Source: Longicatena caecimuris
Lineage (GTDB): Bacteria > Bacillota_I > Bacilli_A > Erysipelotrichales > Erysipelotrichaceae
NCBI RefSeq assembly: GCF_004341945.1
Contig: NZ_SMBP01000027.1
Coordinates: forward strand, 1 to 34,976
Direction of reading: 5' to 3'
DNA: 34,976 nt
Part shown: positions 7,434 through 15,345 of the stretch, piece after piece
How positions within the stretch are numbered: the stretch's first letter is position 1
Layout of the letters: each line of letters begins with the position of its first letter
Program-made: the position numbers and the translations under genes
Notes under the pieces: generated by a model
The model's database searches: none
What the model was told of the DNA's origin: nothing
The model's input: only the letters and a program-made list of their open reading frames with translations

Positions 7434-8496
7434 GGAAATCATCATACCCAGAACAATTACAGTACATCTGGGCAGACCGAATACGGCAGCTGAAAATCTG
7501 ACGGTAGATTTTGTATATTATTTGAAAAATGTCGCATCCTCAGAAATCTATCCGACCTGGCCATATGAGGCCTTGCGAGCTAACATCTGGGCACAGATGT
7601 CACTGGTGTTGAATCGTGTATATACAGAATGGTATCGTGGTCGTGGCTATCCCTTTGATATCACCAATTCAACAGCTTATGATCAGGCTTTTGTGAAAGG
7701 ACGTAATATTTATGACAGTGTCGCAGCTGTTGTTGATGAAGTTATTGGTCAATTCCTGCAAAAGCCATATTTCCGTGAACCTTATTATGCAGAATATTGT
7801 GATGGTAAGATTGCTCAATGCCCTGGCATGAAACAATGGGGTACACTTGATTTAGCAAATCGCGGCTTTGATTCTACGCGCATTATTCGTTATTACTATG
7901 GCGAGACGATGCAATTTCGCGAAACGGATAATGTACAATATATCACACCCTCCTATCCCGGTTATGCGCTAAGAAGAGGCTCTCAAGGACAAAATGTCTT
8001 CATCATACAGGAACTGTTGAATGGCATCGCTGTCAATTATCCAAATATTCCCCTTATCTATCCACCGGATGGTATCTTTGGAGAAGTAACAGAACGCGCT
8101 GTCAGAACTTTCCAACAACAATTCAATTTGAGTGTAGATGGTATTGTCGGTCAGACAACATGGAATCAGATATCTCGTATTTATGTGGCTGTAAGAAAAT
8201 TAGCTGAATTAGGCAGTCTTGGCAGACCACAGGGTTATTTTACCGGTTTATGGACAGGCCGCGTATTGCGGCGGGGAGATGTCGGTATTGAGGTGCAGCA
8301 ACTACAGTATTTCTTATCTGTCATTGCCCAAACTTATACCAATATCCCCCCTGTTGATATCGATAGTCGTTTTGGGGCCGGATTGGAGCGATCCGTGCGA
8401 GCTTTCCAAAGAGAATTTGGATTAGCACAAGATGGTCTTGTCGGACAAGTAACTTGGAATACCATTTATGAAACGTATATTGCATTAACCCAATAA
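7426..8496 (+). CDS. sleC: SleC-like spore cortex-lytic protein: SpoIID-like domain plus two peptidoglycan-binding domains
   Basis: A 356-aa protein starting inside the end of the preceding ORF. Residues about 5-165 match the SpoIID-like region of SleC pre-pro-forms (VASSEIYPTWPYEALRANIW, RGYPFDITNSTAYDQAFVKG, and a late YYYGE). Two PG_binding_1 repeats follow: about 183-250 (LRRGSQGQNVFIIQELLNGI ... FQQQFNLSVDGIVGQTTWNQ) and about 275-350 (LRRGDVGIEVQQLQYFL ... FQREFGLAQDGLVGQVTWNT). SleC-type proteins degrade spore cortex during germination after processing by Csp proteases; no Csp gene is in this window. There is no signal peptide, as is usual when such proteins are made in the mother cell. 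Whether it is catalytic is not proven by the sequence. Confidence 0.8.
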   Translation: MLEEIIIPRTITVHLGRPNTAAENLTVDFVYYLKNVASSEIYPTWPYEALRANIWAQMSLVLNRVYTEWYRGRGYPFDITNSTAYDQAFVKGRNIYDSVAAVVDEVIGQFLQKPYFREPYYAEYCDGKIAQCPGMKQWGTLDLANRGFDSTRIIRYYYGETMQFRETDNVQYITPSYPGYALRRGSQGQNVFIIQELLNGIAVNYPNIPLIYPPDGIFGEVTERAVRTFQQQFNLSVDGIVGQTTWNQISRIYVAVRKLAELGSLGRPQGYFTGLWTGRVLRRGDVGIEVQQLQYFLSVIAQTYTNIPPVDIDSRFGAGLERSVRAFQREFGLAQDGLVGQVTWNTIYETYIALTQ

Positions 8497-8571
8497 TCGA
8501 TTTTTTGTCGATATCCGTAGGAAAGGGGTTTGTCTCATCTATGTTCATAAAGTGTATACACCTTTATAAAC

Positions 8572-8604
8572 AAAAAAAGAAGGTTCTAGTTAAAAGAATC
8601 TTCT
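8572..8604 (-). terminator. Terminator of the OpuC/EgtUV-like operon
   Basis: AGAAGGTTCT pairs with AGAATCTTCT (one G-U) around a 7-nt loop, and a seven-T run follows on the minus strand, about 50 nt beyond the ATPase stop codon. Confidence 0.75.
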
Positions 8605-8649
8605 TACATAGCACTACATTATTAGCATCCCCTGCACATAGAATATACT

Positions 8650-9372
8650 TTACAAATAAGATAATAATTGTTTCACAAAAGCTGTTTTAGGATGCTGACG
8701 AATATGTTGTGCGGTATCGAATTGTTCGACACATCCATCTTTCATCACCATGACGCGCTCTCCTAAATATAAAGCTTCTTTGATATCATGCGTCACAAAT
8801 ACCAGAGTGAAAGGATCGACAGCATGTATTCTTAACAACTCTTCTTGCAAGGTATGTCGGGTTATTTCATCTACGGCGCCAAAAGCTTCATCCATCAAAA
8901 CAACCTTAGGATCTGCCGCTAATGCTCTAGCAATGCCAACACGCTGTTTCTGTCCACCACTTAATTCATCAGGATAACGTGTTAATAAAGTAGCATCCAA
9001 ATCAACTATATGCAGTAATTCTTCCACACGCTGCTGCATGCGTATGGCATCCCATTTCTTTAAACGTAATACATAAGTAATATTGTCATAAATCGTCATA
9101 TGCGGAAATAGGCCAATGCTTTGAATGACATAACCGATACTTTGACGTAAGAGGTTGGCATCCATGGTACTGATATCAATGCCATCGATTTGAATACTGC
9201 CTTCATCCGGCAGAATAAGAGCGTTTAACAGCTTAAGTAATGTTGTTTTACCACTGCCACTGCCACCGATGATACTGATGCGTTCATGAGGTTGTATCGT
9301 AAAGGAAACATCATGCAATACGATCGTCTCTCCATAGGCTTTTTTCACATGGTTACAAATGATTTCACTCAT
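8650..9372 (-). CDS. ABC transporter ATPase, osmoprotectant/quaternary-amine (OpuC/EgtV) class
   Basis: A 240-aa ATPase. Walker A is GGSGSGKTT (about residues 35-43), the Q-loop is VIQSIGLFPHMT, the signature LSGGQKQRVGIARAL, Walker B VVLMDEAFGAVD and the H-loop FVTHD. The FGAVD form of the D-loop and the DPFTLVFVTHDIKEAL stretch are typical of the OpuCA/ProV class. It lacks the C-terminal CBS domains of OpuCA, as in EgtV- and BilEA-like ATPases. The start overlaps the end of the permease fusion gene by 8 nt, so the two are coupled. It energises import by its upstream partner. Confidence 0.92.
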   Translation of the reverse strand: MSEIICNHVKKAYGETIVLHDVSFTIQPHERISIIGGSGSGKTTLLKLLNALILPDEGSIQIDGIDISTMDANLLRQSIGYVIQSIGLFPHMTIYDNITYVLRLKKWDAIRMQQRVEELLHIVDLDATLLTRYPDELSGGQKQRVGIARALAADPKVVLMDEAFGAVDEITRHTLQEELLRIHAVDPFTLVFVTHDIKEALYLGERVMVMKDGCVEQFDTAQHIRQHPKTAFVKQLLSYL

Positions 9373-10918
9373 GGTTCTTCACCTCCAACAGACCTTTTTT
9401 TATGAGAAAGGCGCGTGCAACATCCGCCTCATTCTTTTTCTGGGTTTCTACTTCATGATTCATTGCGGCCATTTCTTTTTCACTGATCAGATTATTCATC
9501 AGCATCAGCACTTGGCGTAATTCAGGATATTTTTTTAAAGTGTCCTGACGAATGATCGTTCCTGCATAATAAGTTTGGAAAAAATGTTTATCATCCTGTA
9601 GCAATACGATATTAGGACTACTTAAACGCCCATCTGTCGTAAAGGCAATAATGGCATCCGTCTCGCCATTTTCTAAGGCATCATATTTTAAGCCGATATC
9701 AAGATCCCTCGTCTTTTTAAAGTGAAATCCATAAGCCGTCGTTAATGCATCATAGCCATCCTCACGCTCATAGAAATCATATTCCCCGCCAAAAGAGAGT
9801 TTATGTGAGACAGCCGCCAAATCAGAATACGTTTTTAAATGGTACGTATCTGCCAATTTTTTAGTTACTGCGATTCCATACGTATTATTGAAGCCATATA
9901 AACCTACCCATTCCATATGATAGTTTTTTTGATATTGCTGATTGAGTTCTTTGAATAAGGTAGCATCATCCGGCAGTTCTTTTTCTTTTAAGACAAAGCT
10001 CCATGAGGTTCCTGTATATTCCGGATACAAGTCAAAATCTCCTTTGACCATTGCCGGATGGATGTTGCTAGTACCGCCGCCGACACCTTTTGTGATTACT
10101 ACAGAAATTCCAGTACGATCTTCAATAAGCTGTTTCAGCATTTCCCCGATAATAAATTCTTCGCTCATCGGTTTCGTTGCCAGATGAAGCACTTCTTTTT
10201 TATGTGGTGTATAAAAGAGGCCAGCGCTAAGCGCGATGAAAACAGCCAAAATACTTAGCATAACACGATGCTTCGTTTTTTGTGTATGCCGGCGATTGCG
10301 CAAAAAGCGTTCCATACAGCCGATCAAAATATCACAGAGAAAGGCTAGTAGAGCAACCGCCAGACTACCGGCAATCGTCATCGTCATATTGTTCGTAGTA
10401 ATTCCACGATAAATCGCAACACCGAGTCCTCCAGCTCCGATAAAGGATGCAATACCGGCCAAGGCAATTGTCATAACGGTCATATTTTTAAAACCCGATA
10501 ACATAACCGGCATTGCTAAGGGCAGTTTAATCTGAAATAGAATCTGTTTTCGTGTACTGCCCATTCCTCGGGCAGCTTCTATGATATCTGCATCTACATT
10601 TTCCAAGCCGGTAAAGGTAGCGCGTATAATGGGCAATAAAGCATAAATAGTCAAAGCGATAATAGCACTTTTATTGCCGATACCACTAAAGGGAATGAGA
10701 AAGCCCAACATAGAAATTGAGGGAATTGTATAAAGAAAGCTGACAAGTCCCAAAACAATGGGGGATAAACGTTTCTTTTCATGAATAAAAATGCCAAGAG
10801 ATACACCAATCATCGTTGCGGCGATGATAGCAATAACGGCAATCTGCAAATGTTCAATAATCAATGGAACAATAAAATCGTAGCGGGTTCGGTAAAATTC
10901 CCATAAGCTTTCAATCAT
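9365..10918 (-). CDS. ABC transporter permease fused to substrate-binding protein (OpuCB-OpuCC fusion; choline/betaine or ergothioneine type)
   Basis: A 517-aa fusion. Residues about 10-210 are a BPD_transp_1 permease with six predicted helices and the EAA-type loop IIEAARGMGSTRKQILFQIKL. A helix at about 216-235 leads to an extracellular type-II binding domain (about 240-515, OpuAC family), with EEFIIGEMLKQLIE, the diagnostic DLYPEYTGTSW and GLYGFNNTYG. Such fusions are seen in BilE/ProWX and in EgtU, which imports ergothioneine. I cannot separate these ligands from motifs alone. The gene begins about 180 bp downstream of trxB on the same strand, behind a structured leader and with AAGGAGAG before its ATG. 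Confidence 0.92.
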   Translation of the reverse strand: MIESLWEFYRTRYDFIVPLIIEHLQIAVIAIIAATMIGVSLGIFIHEKKRLSPIVLGLVSFLYTIPSISMLGFLIPFSGIGNKSAIIALTIYALLPIIRATFTGLENVDADIIEAARGMGSTRKQILFQIKLPLAMPVMLSGFKNMTVMTIALAGIASFIGAGGLGVAIYRGITTNNMTMTIAGSLAVALLAFLCDILIGCMERFLRNRRHTQKTKHRVMLSILAVFIALSAGLFYTPHKKEVLHLATKPMSEEFIIGEMLKQLIEDRTGISVVITKGVGGGTSNIHPAMVKGDFDLYPEYTGTSWSFVLKEKELPDDATLFKELNQQYQKNYHMEWVGLYGFNNTYGIAVTKKLADTYHLKTYSDLAAVSHKLSFGGEYDFYEREDGYDALTTAYGFHFKKTRDLDIGLKYDALENGETDAIIAFTTDGRLSSPNIVLLQDDKHFFQTYYAGTIIRQDTLKKYPELRQVLMLMNNLISEKEMAAMNHEVETQKKNEADVARAFLIKKGLLEVKNHE

Positions 10919-10954
10919 ACCTTTTCTCTCCTTCGTTAAGAAAGAGGCATTGTC

Positions 10955-11022
10955 AGAGCAGATAATCCATAAAATACAGATCTATACGTTGTCCTAATGG
11001 ATTTCTTCTGTAAGAATGCTCT
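10955..11022 (-). promoter_or_regulatory. Nested stem structure in the leader of the permease-fusion gene
   Basis: On the minus strand AGAGCA (11022-11017) pairs with TGCTCT (10960-10955), and inside it AATCCAT (11003-10997) pairs with ATGGATT (10970-10964). The paired arms enclose a 26-nt loop and end about 36 nt before the start codon. A cis-acting leader is possible; I recognise no known riboswitch. Confidence 0.4.
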
Positions 11023-11097
11023 CTTGTTTTTTGTGTCATCAGGTGGTTTCACCTGTTTGTCTAGGACTTTTAGAAGTATCGTTTCTTCCTTAAGTTT

Positions 11098-12024
11098 TTA
11101 AACAGCATGTTCTTGTTCATTTAAATAATCTTCAATATATTTGGAACAGGTTGCGCCATCACTGGCTGCAGTGATAATCTGTCGAAGAGCCTTGCTACGT
11201 ACATCACCGATGGCAAAGACACCTTCCACATTGGTTCGTGTGGATTCATCTGCAAGGATATATCCATTGTTATCAAAAGTCAGCTGTGCTTTGAATAGCT
11301 GTGCATCCGGGACACGTCCGATTGCCACAAAGATACCATCGCAGGAAAGCTCTTGTATCTCATGTGTAAGTAAATTTTCAATTTTCGCTCCGGTGACTTT
11401 TTTATCAGCGATAATATCAACGACTCGACTATCCCATAGGAAAGCAATCTTACTGTTTGCCAACTGTTTCTCATAAATCCGCGATGCTCTTAACTCATGA
11501 CGGCGATGAATCAAGGTTACACGATGACAGATTTTGGATAAAAACAGAGCATCTGCAATGGCGGAGTTGCCACCACCGACAACGAGTACATCTTTCCCTT
11601 TATAAAGCATCCCATCACAAGTTGCACAATAAGCAATTCCTTTTCCACGCAGTTGTGCTTCTTTTGCCAATCCTAATTCTCTTGGATGAGCACCGGTAGC
11701 AATCACAACTGTTTTCCCATAGTAGTCAGCTTCTTCTCCGTGAATGATTTTTGGATTGTTTTTCAATTCAACCTGAATCACGGTATCATAAACTGTTTCC
11801 GCCCCAAACTTTTCGGCACCTTCCTGCATCTTTTCCGCCAGTTCAAAGCCATCAATACCATCGGTAAAACCAGGATAATTTTCCACAATGCCTGTAGTAG
11901 CCATCTGCCCTCCGGCTGATAATTTTTCAATAACTAAAACGCTTCGGGCATTTCGAGCAGCATATAGAGCTGCACTATAACCGGCAGGACCACCGCCGAT
12001 AATGATAACATCATAAAGTTTCAT
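11098..12024 (-). CDS. trxB: Thioredoxin reductase (NADPH)
   Basis: A 308-aa flavoprotein that passes electrons from NADPH through FAD to thioredoxin. Motifs in order: FAD-binding GGGPAGYSAALYAARNA (about 10-26), GGQMATTG, the redox-active CATC (Cys133 and Cys136), the NADPH-binding VVGGGNSA (about 147-154) followed by HRRHELRAS, and the C-terminal FAD motif AIGDVRSKALRQIITAASDG. All match classical low-molecular-weight TrxB, and the length is normal. It follows trxA by 14 nt, ending the Rrf2-DUF302-trx operon. A ferredoxin-dependent variant is unlikely, as both the GGGNSA and HRR elements are present. Confidence 0.97.
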   Translation of the reverse strand: MKLYDVIIIGGGPAGYSAALYAARNARSVLVIEKLSAGGQMATTGIVENYPGFTDGIDGFELAEKMQEGAEKFGAETVYDTVIQVELKNNPKIIHGEEADYYGKTVVIATGAHPRELGLAKEAQLRGKGIAYCATCDGMLYKGKDVLVVGGGNSAIADALFLSKICHRVTLIHRRHELRASRIYEKQLANSKIAFLWDSRVVDIIADKKVTGAKIENLLTHEIQELSCDGIFVAIGRVPDAQLFKAQLTFDNNGYILADESTRTNVEGVFAIGDVRSKALRQIITAASDGATCSKYIEDYLNEQEHAV

Positions 12025-12038
12025 ATTGCTTTCCTTTC

Positions 12039-12362
12039 TTAAGCAATTAGCTTATGTTCTTTCAAAAAGGCCAGTACTTCATGTTTTGATTGTGGAGCTA
12101 TCAAAGCATCTTGCGCCTTTCCATGATGTAAGAGGGCAAGTGTCGGTATGGTTTCAATGCCATAGGCTTCTGCCAATGTTTCAAATTCATCAATATTGAT
12201 TTGTAAAATATCAAATGCTTCTGCATGTTCTTTAGCCACTTGTTTTAAAACAGGTGCTAAGCGTTTGCAATAGCCACACCATGGTGCCCAAAATTCGACA
12301 ACTACTGTTTCACGTTCCTTAACTTCGTTAACGTTCTCGTTGGTGATTGTAATGAAACTCAT
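12039..12362 (-). CDS. trxA: Thioredoxin with WCGYC active site
   Basis: A 107-aa thioredoxin. The ATG at 12362 is used because CCAGGAGG precedes it; a longer frame to 12431 has no such site. The fold is standard: FWAPWCGYCKRLAPVLKQ, ILQINIDEFETLAEAYGIETIPTLALL with the cis-Pro loop, and an amphipathic C-terminal helix. The active site is WCGYC (Cys29, Cys32) in place of the usual WCGPC; replacing that Pro is known to alter thioredoxin redox potential and reactivity. It sits directly upstream of trxB and downstream of two small genes in the same operon. Confidence 0.95.
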   Translation of the reverse strand: MSFITITNENVNEVKERETVVVEFWAPWCGYCKRLAPVLKQVAKEHAEAFDILQINIDEFETLAEAYGIETIPTLALLHHGKAQDALIAPQSKHEVLAFLKEHKLIA

Positions 12363-12434
12363 ATTGCTTTCCTCCTGGATCATATTAGATCTTATTGTTA
12401 TTTGGATGTTGATGCGTAAATTGTGAATCATAAA

Positions 12435-12671
12435 TTAAAACGTATTCTCTAAATAGGCAGCTTCTATGTTTTGATACAATTTTGCTTCTTCTTCACTTAA
12501 GAACAAGGTGTGATGCAACTGTGAAGAGTGTAGGACATGTGGCCCTGCGCATGCGCCATAGCCTTCGATATGAAAGGTATATGCTTGTTCATCACCTTGG
12601 ATATGTACGGCTTTCCCCTGCATCAAATAACCTTGTACATAAAAATAAATAGTCGTTCCTTCTTTTAACAT
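12435..12671 (-). CDS. Small conserved-looking protein of unknown function in redox operon
   Basis: A 78-aa protein. Start ATG 12671 overlaps the stop of the upstream DUF302 gene (ATGTTAA), a sign of coupling, and has AAAGAGAAG upstream; a longer frame to 12701 lies inside the upstream gene. It is soluble, probably mostly beta: GTTIYFYVQGYLMQGKAVHI, then YTFHIEGYGACAGPHVLHSS, then a helical end rich in Glu. It has one Cys and five His. No family is recognised. Its place between DUF302 and trxA suggests a role in thiol or oxidant handling, by context only. Confidence 0.7.
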   Translation of the reverse strand: MLKEGTTIYFYVQGYLMQGKAVHIQGDEQAYTFHIEGYGACAGPHVLHSSQLHHTLFLSEEEAKLYQNIEAAYLENTF

Positions 12672-13078
12672 AAGCTTCTCTTTTGCATGGCAGTTAACCA
12701 TACAAGTTCTTCAACCAATTCTTCCATTTGTTGAAGAATTTCAACTTCACATATGCCATAACGCTCGGCCAAGGGCAACAGACGATTCGTTGCGACGTGG
12801 GTATGCTGATCTTCTTCCCAAATCGCAATTTTTAAAGGCAATTCTAATGCTATGGCTGCATTCTCCAGCATAAGCTTTGTCCCTATGCTGGGATTACCAA
12901 ATACAATAACAATCGTTTCGGGCATTTCCATACCAACTGTTTTTGCGTTTTCCCCATGGTCGTAAACAGCAAATATAGGTATCTTTCTCTTCTTTAACAC
13001 TTCTTTTAAGAAGTGTGCACATGTCTTTACAGAACATTCACTCTTCTTTACAAAGAGCATTGCTTTATCTTCTTTCAT
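12665..13078 (-). CDS. DUF302-family protein
   Basis: A 137-aa protein. The start at 13078 has AAAGGAG 7 nt upstream and lies 14 nt inside the end of the Rrf2 gene. The central region fits DUF302: IPIFAVYDHGENAKTVGMEM, VIVFGNPSIGTKLMLENAA and IALELPLKIAIWEEDQHTHV, where FGNP..G..LM and LPL are the family hallmarks. DUF302 is a small alpha/beta fold whose biochemical role is not settled; it often sits next to redox or thiol genes. The C-terminal extension (about 105-137) is helical. It is the second gene of the operon. Confidence 0.85.
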   Translation of the reverse strand: MKEDKAMLFVKKSECSVKTCAHFLKEVLKKRKIPIFAVYDHGENAKTVGMEMPETIVIVFGNPSIGTKLMLENAAIALELPLKIAIWEEDQHTHVATNRLLPLAERYGICEVEILQQMEELVEELVWLTAMQKRSLC

Positions 13079-13511
13079 TGGTATTCTCCTTTAACGCATA
13101 CAACTGTTCCAGTTCCTTTACGACATCACAAATGGATATGGCTTTTAACTTCTCATAGCAGGTAGCTTCCATTGTTTCATATAGATCATCCATAACCTGT
13201 GCCATACCACTCGATACGATACATTTTAAATGCGCATTCCCACTGCGCCAGTTACTGTGAAAAATACGCATCTGTAAAGCATCATAGATTTGGCTTAAGG
13301 TCACCGTTTCATTTTGAATAGAAAAAGAATACCCTCCGCTTAATCCTTGCTTGGTATCAATAAGACCATAGGCTTTCAGCTTGGCCATCACTTTTCTGAC
13401 CCTGACCGGATTCACACAAATATTTTCGGCCAGCTCTTCACTAGATATCAAACGCGGATGCTTTCTCAGATAAGCCATTGCATGAACAGCAATGATAAAC
13501 TCACTTGGCAT
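13065..13511 (-). CDS. Rrf2-family transcriptional regulator
   Basis: A 148-aa regulator. The N-terminal winged helix (about 1-75) shows IAVHAMAYLRKHPRLISSEELAENICVNPVRVRKVMAKL and the wing GLSGGYSFSIQ. The C-terminal part is a dimerisation helix. It lacks the three-Cys cluster of IscR; Cys residues are Cys30 in the HTH, one in LKCIVSS, one in ATCYEK and one in SICDVV. It thus resembles YwnA/CymR-like members rather than Fe-S sensors. ATG 13511 follows GGAGGTGAGAG. As the first gene of an operon with DUF302, trxA and trxB, it probably represses that operon and responds to thiol stress. This is inference. Confidence 0.9.
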   Translation of the reverse strand: MPSEFIIAVHAMAYLRKHPRLISSEELAENICVNPVRVRKVMAKLKAYGLIDTKQGLSGGYSFSIQNETVTLSQIYDALQMRIFHSNWRSGNAHLKCIVSSGMAQVMDDLYETMEATCYEKLKAISICDVVKELEQLYALKENTNERR

Positions 13512-13526
13512 TCTCTCACCTCCAAT

Positions 13527-13545
13527 TGTAACTTTTTATATTACA
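13527..13545 (-). promoter_or_regulatory. Candidate Rrf2 operator
   Basis: TGTAA-N9-TTACA is a perfect 5-bp dyad between the -10 element and the ribosome binding site of the Rrf2 gene, where bound repressor would block transcription start. It is A+T-rich inside. Confidence 0.5.
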
Positions 13546-13550
13546 CTTAT

Positions 13551-13579
13551 AGGATAAACCGCTTTTCCCTATCCGTCAA
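13551..13579 (-). promoter_or_regulatory. Promoter of the Rrf2-trx operon
   Basis: On the minus strand TTGACG (13579-13574), a 17-nt spacer and TATCCT (13556-13551) lie about 40 nt before the start codon. Confidence 0.6.
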
Positions 13580-13619
13580 ATAAGAAGCCCTCTTCTTTTT
13601 ATTGTAAAAAGAAAAGCAT

Positions 13620-13649
13620 AAAAAAAACAGGAACATGTTAATTCCTGTT
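13620..13649 (-). terminator. Terminator of the AGCS symporter gene
   Basis: AACAGGAA pairs with TTCCTGTT (8 bp, 8-nt loop), followed on the minus strand by an eight-T run, about 35 nt past the symporter stop codon. Confidence 0.85.
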
Positions 13650-13682
13650 ACGCTTTTTTGATAATGCATAAAACGATAGAAA

Positions 13683-15110
13683 TCATTTGTCATCCATCGA
13701 TGCGTCTTCTTTATAATCTTTTACAATAGCTTTCCAACAATCCGCATTTGCGATGCCCAAACGCTCAGGATCAAAAACAGGATCTTTCCCCTGTTTTTTC
13801 TGTGCGCTATAATCTTTTAAACAGGTAATTGCAATCTTGCCCAGCAATAGGATGGCAATGATATTTACGATTGCCATAAAGCCCATAAGCACATCTGCTA
13901 GATCCCATATGGTCGAGAAACTAGCCTGTGCTCCAAAGAAGATCACAACAATCGCCAATATTCGAAAGATACATAAAGAACGCTTTGTATCCAAAATGAA
14001 TTTCAAATTGCTTTCTGCATAGCAGTAATTCCCAATTAGAGAAGAGAAAGCGAATAAGAAAATCGAAATGGTGATAAAGTGGATTCCTGCCTGTCCGACT
14101 TCAGCAGATATCGCCTGCTGTACATAAGGCATTCCGGTCAAATTAGCATCACTACCATAATTCAACAGCATAAATGCGGTTGTCGTACATATAAGAATCG
14201 TATCAATAAAAACCGAAATTGTCTGCACTAGACCTTGCTTCACCGGATGTGATACATCTGCACTCGCGCCGGCATTTGGTGCTGATCCCATTCCTGCCTC
14301 ATTAGAAAATAATCCTCTTTTGATACCATACATCACACAAGAACCGGCAAAACCACCCATGATAGCTTTTAGATCAAAGGCCTGTTCCATGATCATGCCA
14401 AAAATGGCAGGTAATTTCTGCACATTTGCCAAGGTGATATAAAGTCCCAATATGATATACAACAACGCCATAATCGGCACTACTGTAGAAGAGATGATAC
14501 CGATACGATGAACACCGCCAAAAATAACCGCTGCTGTAGCGATAGCCAAAATAAGACCAATCACGACGGCTACTAGTTCTTGATCTTCAAAATAATACGA
14601 TACGGCACTGCTCACATTATATGCCTGTAAAGGATTAAATCCGAAAATAAAGCAGGCAATTAACAGTAAAGAAAAAACAACTCCCAGCCAGCGCTTGCCT
14701 AAAGCTTTCGCTATATAATAAGCCGGACCGCCGCGATACTGTTCACCATCTTGTTCCTTATATACCTGTGCCAAGGTCGATTCCACAAAAGCACTCGCCC
14801 CACCTATCAAAGCCGTTACCCACATCCAAAAGATAGAGCCTGCGCCTCCAGCTGCTAACGCGGTAGCCACACCAGCGATATTGCCGGTACCGACACGCGA
14901 TGCTGTTGAAATCATCAAGGCCTGAAAGGAAGATACCCCATCCTCTGTATGTGCTTTTTCCATCAATAAAGAAATGCCTTCTTTCAACAAGCTAAATTGC
15001 ACGAACCGTGTCCGTATCGTGAAATATATTCCTGTACCAATCAATAACGCAAGTAAGATATTGCTATATAAAAATTCATTTACATTTGCCAGTACCATTT
15101 GTATTGTCAA
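13683..15110 (-). CDS. Sodium:alanine/glycine symporter, AGCS family
   Basis: A multi-spanning symporter that takes up small neutral amino acids with Na+. I choose TTG 15110 as start (475 aa), with GAAGGAG 8 nt before it; ATG 15140 would give 485 aa but has no good site. Family features: TRFVQF near the N-terminus, SFQALMISTASRVGTGNIAG, GGAGSIFWMWVTALIGGASAF, the EQYRGGPAYYI segment, GLFSNEAGMGSAPNAGASA, and about 10-11 hydrophobic helices. The length is normal and the motifs are intact. It is monocistronic, with its own promoter and terminator. The substrate (alanine, glycine or another) is not decided by sequence. Confidence 0.95.
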   Translation of the reverse strand: MTIQMVLANVNEFLYSNILLALLIGTGIYFTIRTRFVQFSLLKEGISLLMEKAHTEDGVSSFQALMISTASRVGTGNIAGVATALAAGGAGSIFWMWVTALIGGASAFVESTLAQVYKEQDGEQYRGGPAYYIAKALGKRWLGVVFSLLLIACFIFGFNPLQAYNVSSAVSYYFEDQELVAVVIGLILAIATAAVIFGGVHRIGIISSTVVPIMALLYIILGLYITLANVQKLPAIFGMIMEQAFDLKAIMGGFAGSCVMYGIKRGLFSNEAGMGSAPNAGASADVSHPVKQGLVQTISVFIDTILICTTTAFMLLNYGSDANLTGMPYVQQAISAEVGQAGIHFITISIFLFAFSSLIGNYCYAESNLKFILDTKRSLCIFRILAIVVIFFGAQASFSTIWDLADVLMGFMAIVNIIAILLLGKIAITCLKDYSAQKKQGKDPVFDPERLGIANADCWKAIVKDYKEDASMDDK

Positions 15111-15214
15111 TGTGTTCACTCCTTCTTTTTGCTTTTGCATCCCATACCCTTTACGGCCATAAAAAAAGTGTGTTCATTTATCGCACGATTGGGTGTGTTT
15201 CGCACAGCCGTCTC

Positions 15215-15243
15215 ATTATAACATACTTTTTTTCTACCGCCAA
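15215..15243 (-). promoter_or_regulatory. Promoter of the AGCS symporter gene
   Basis: On the minus strand TTGGCG (15243-15238), a 17-nt spacer and TATAAT (15220-15215). The roughly 100-nt leader contains two related GTGTGTT...CGCAC units (15168-15186 and 15193-15204), reading on the plus strand, that could act as regulatory repeats. Confidence 0.7.
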
Positions 15244-15336
15244 ATGATTACTGATACACTCCTATAGTTAGATTGTCGAATACTTTCATGCTTATACCTA
15301 AAGCCCTATTGTTTTCTTCTATGAAAAGATAACTTA

Positions 15337-15345
15337 TGGTATAAT
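15337..15345 (+). promoter_or_regulatory. Extended -10 promoter of the VanZ-RDD gene
   Basis: TG-G-TATAAT at 15337-15345, 26 nt before the start codon. The -35 region is poor, which fits an extended -10 promoter. Confidence 0.6.
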
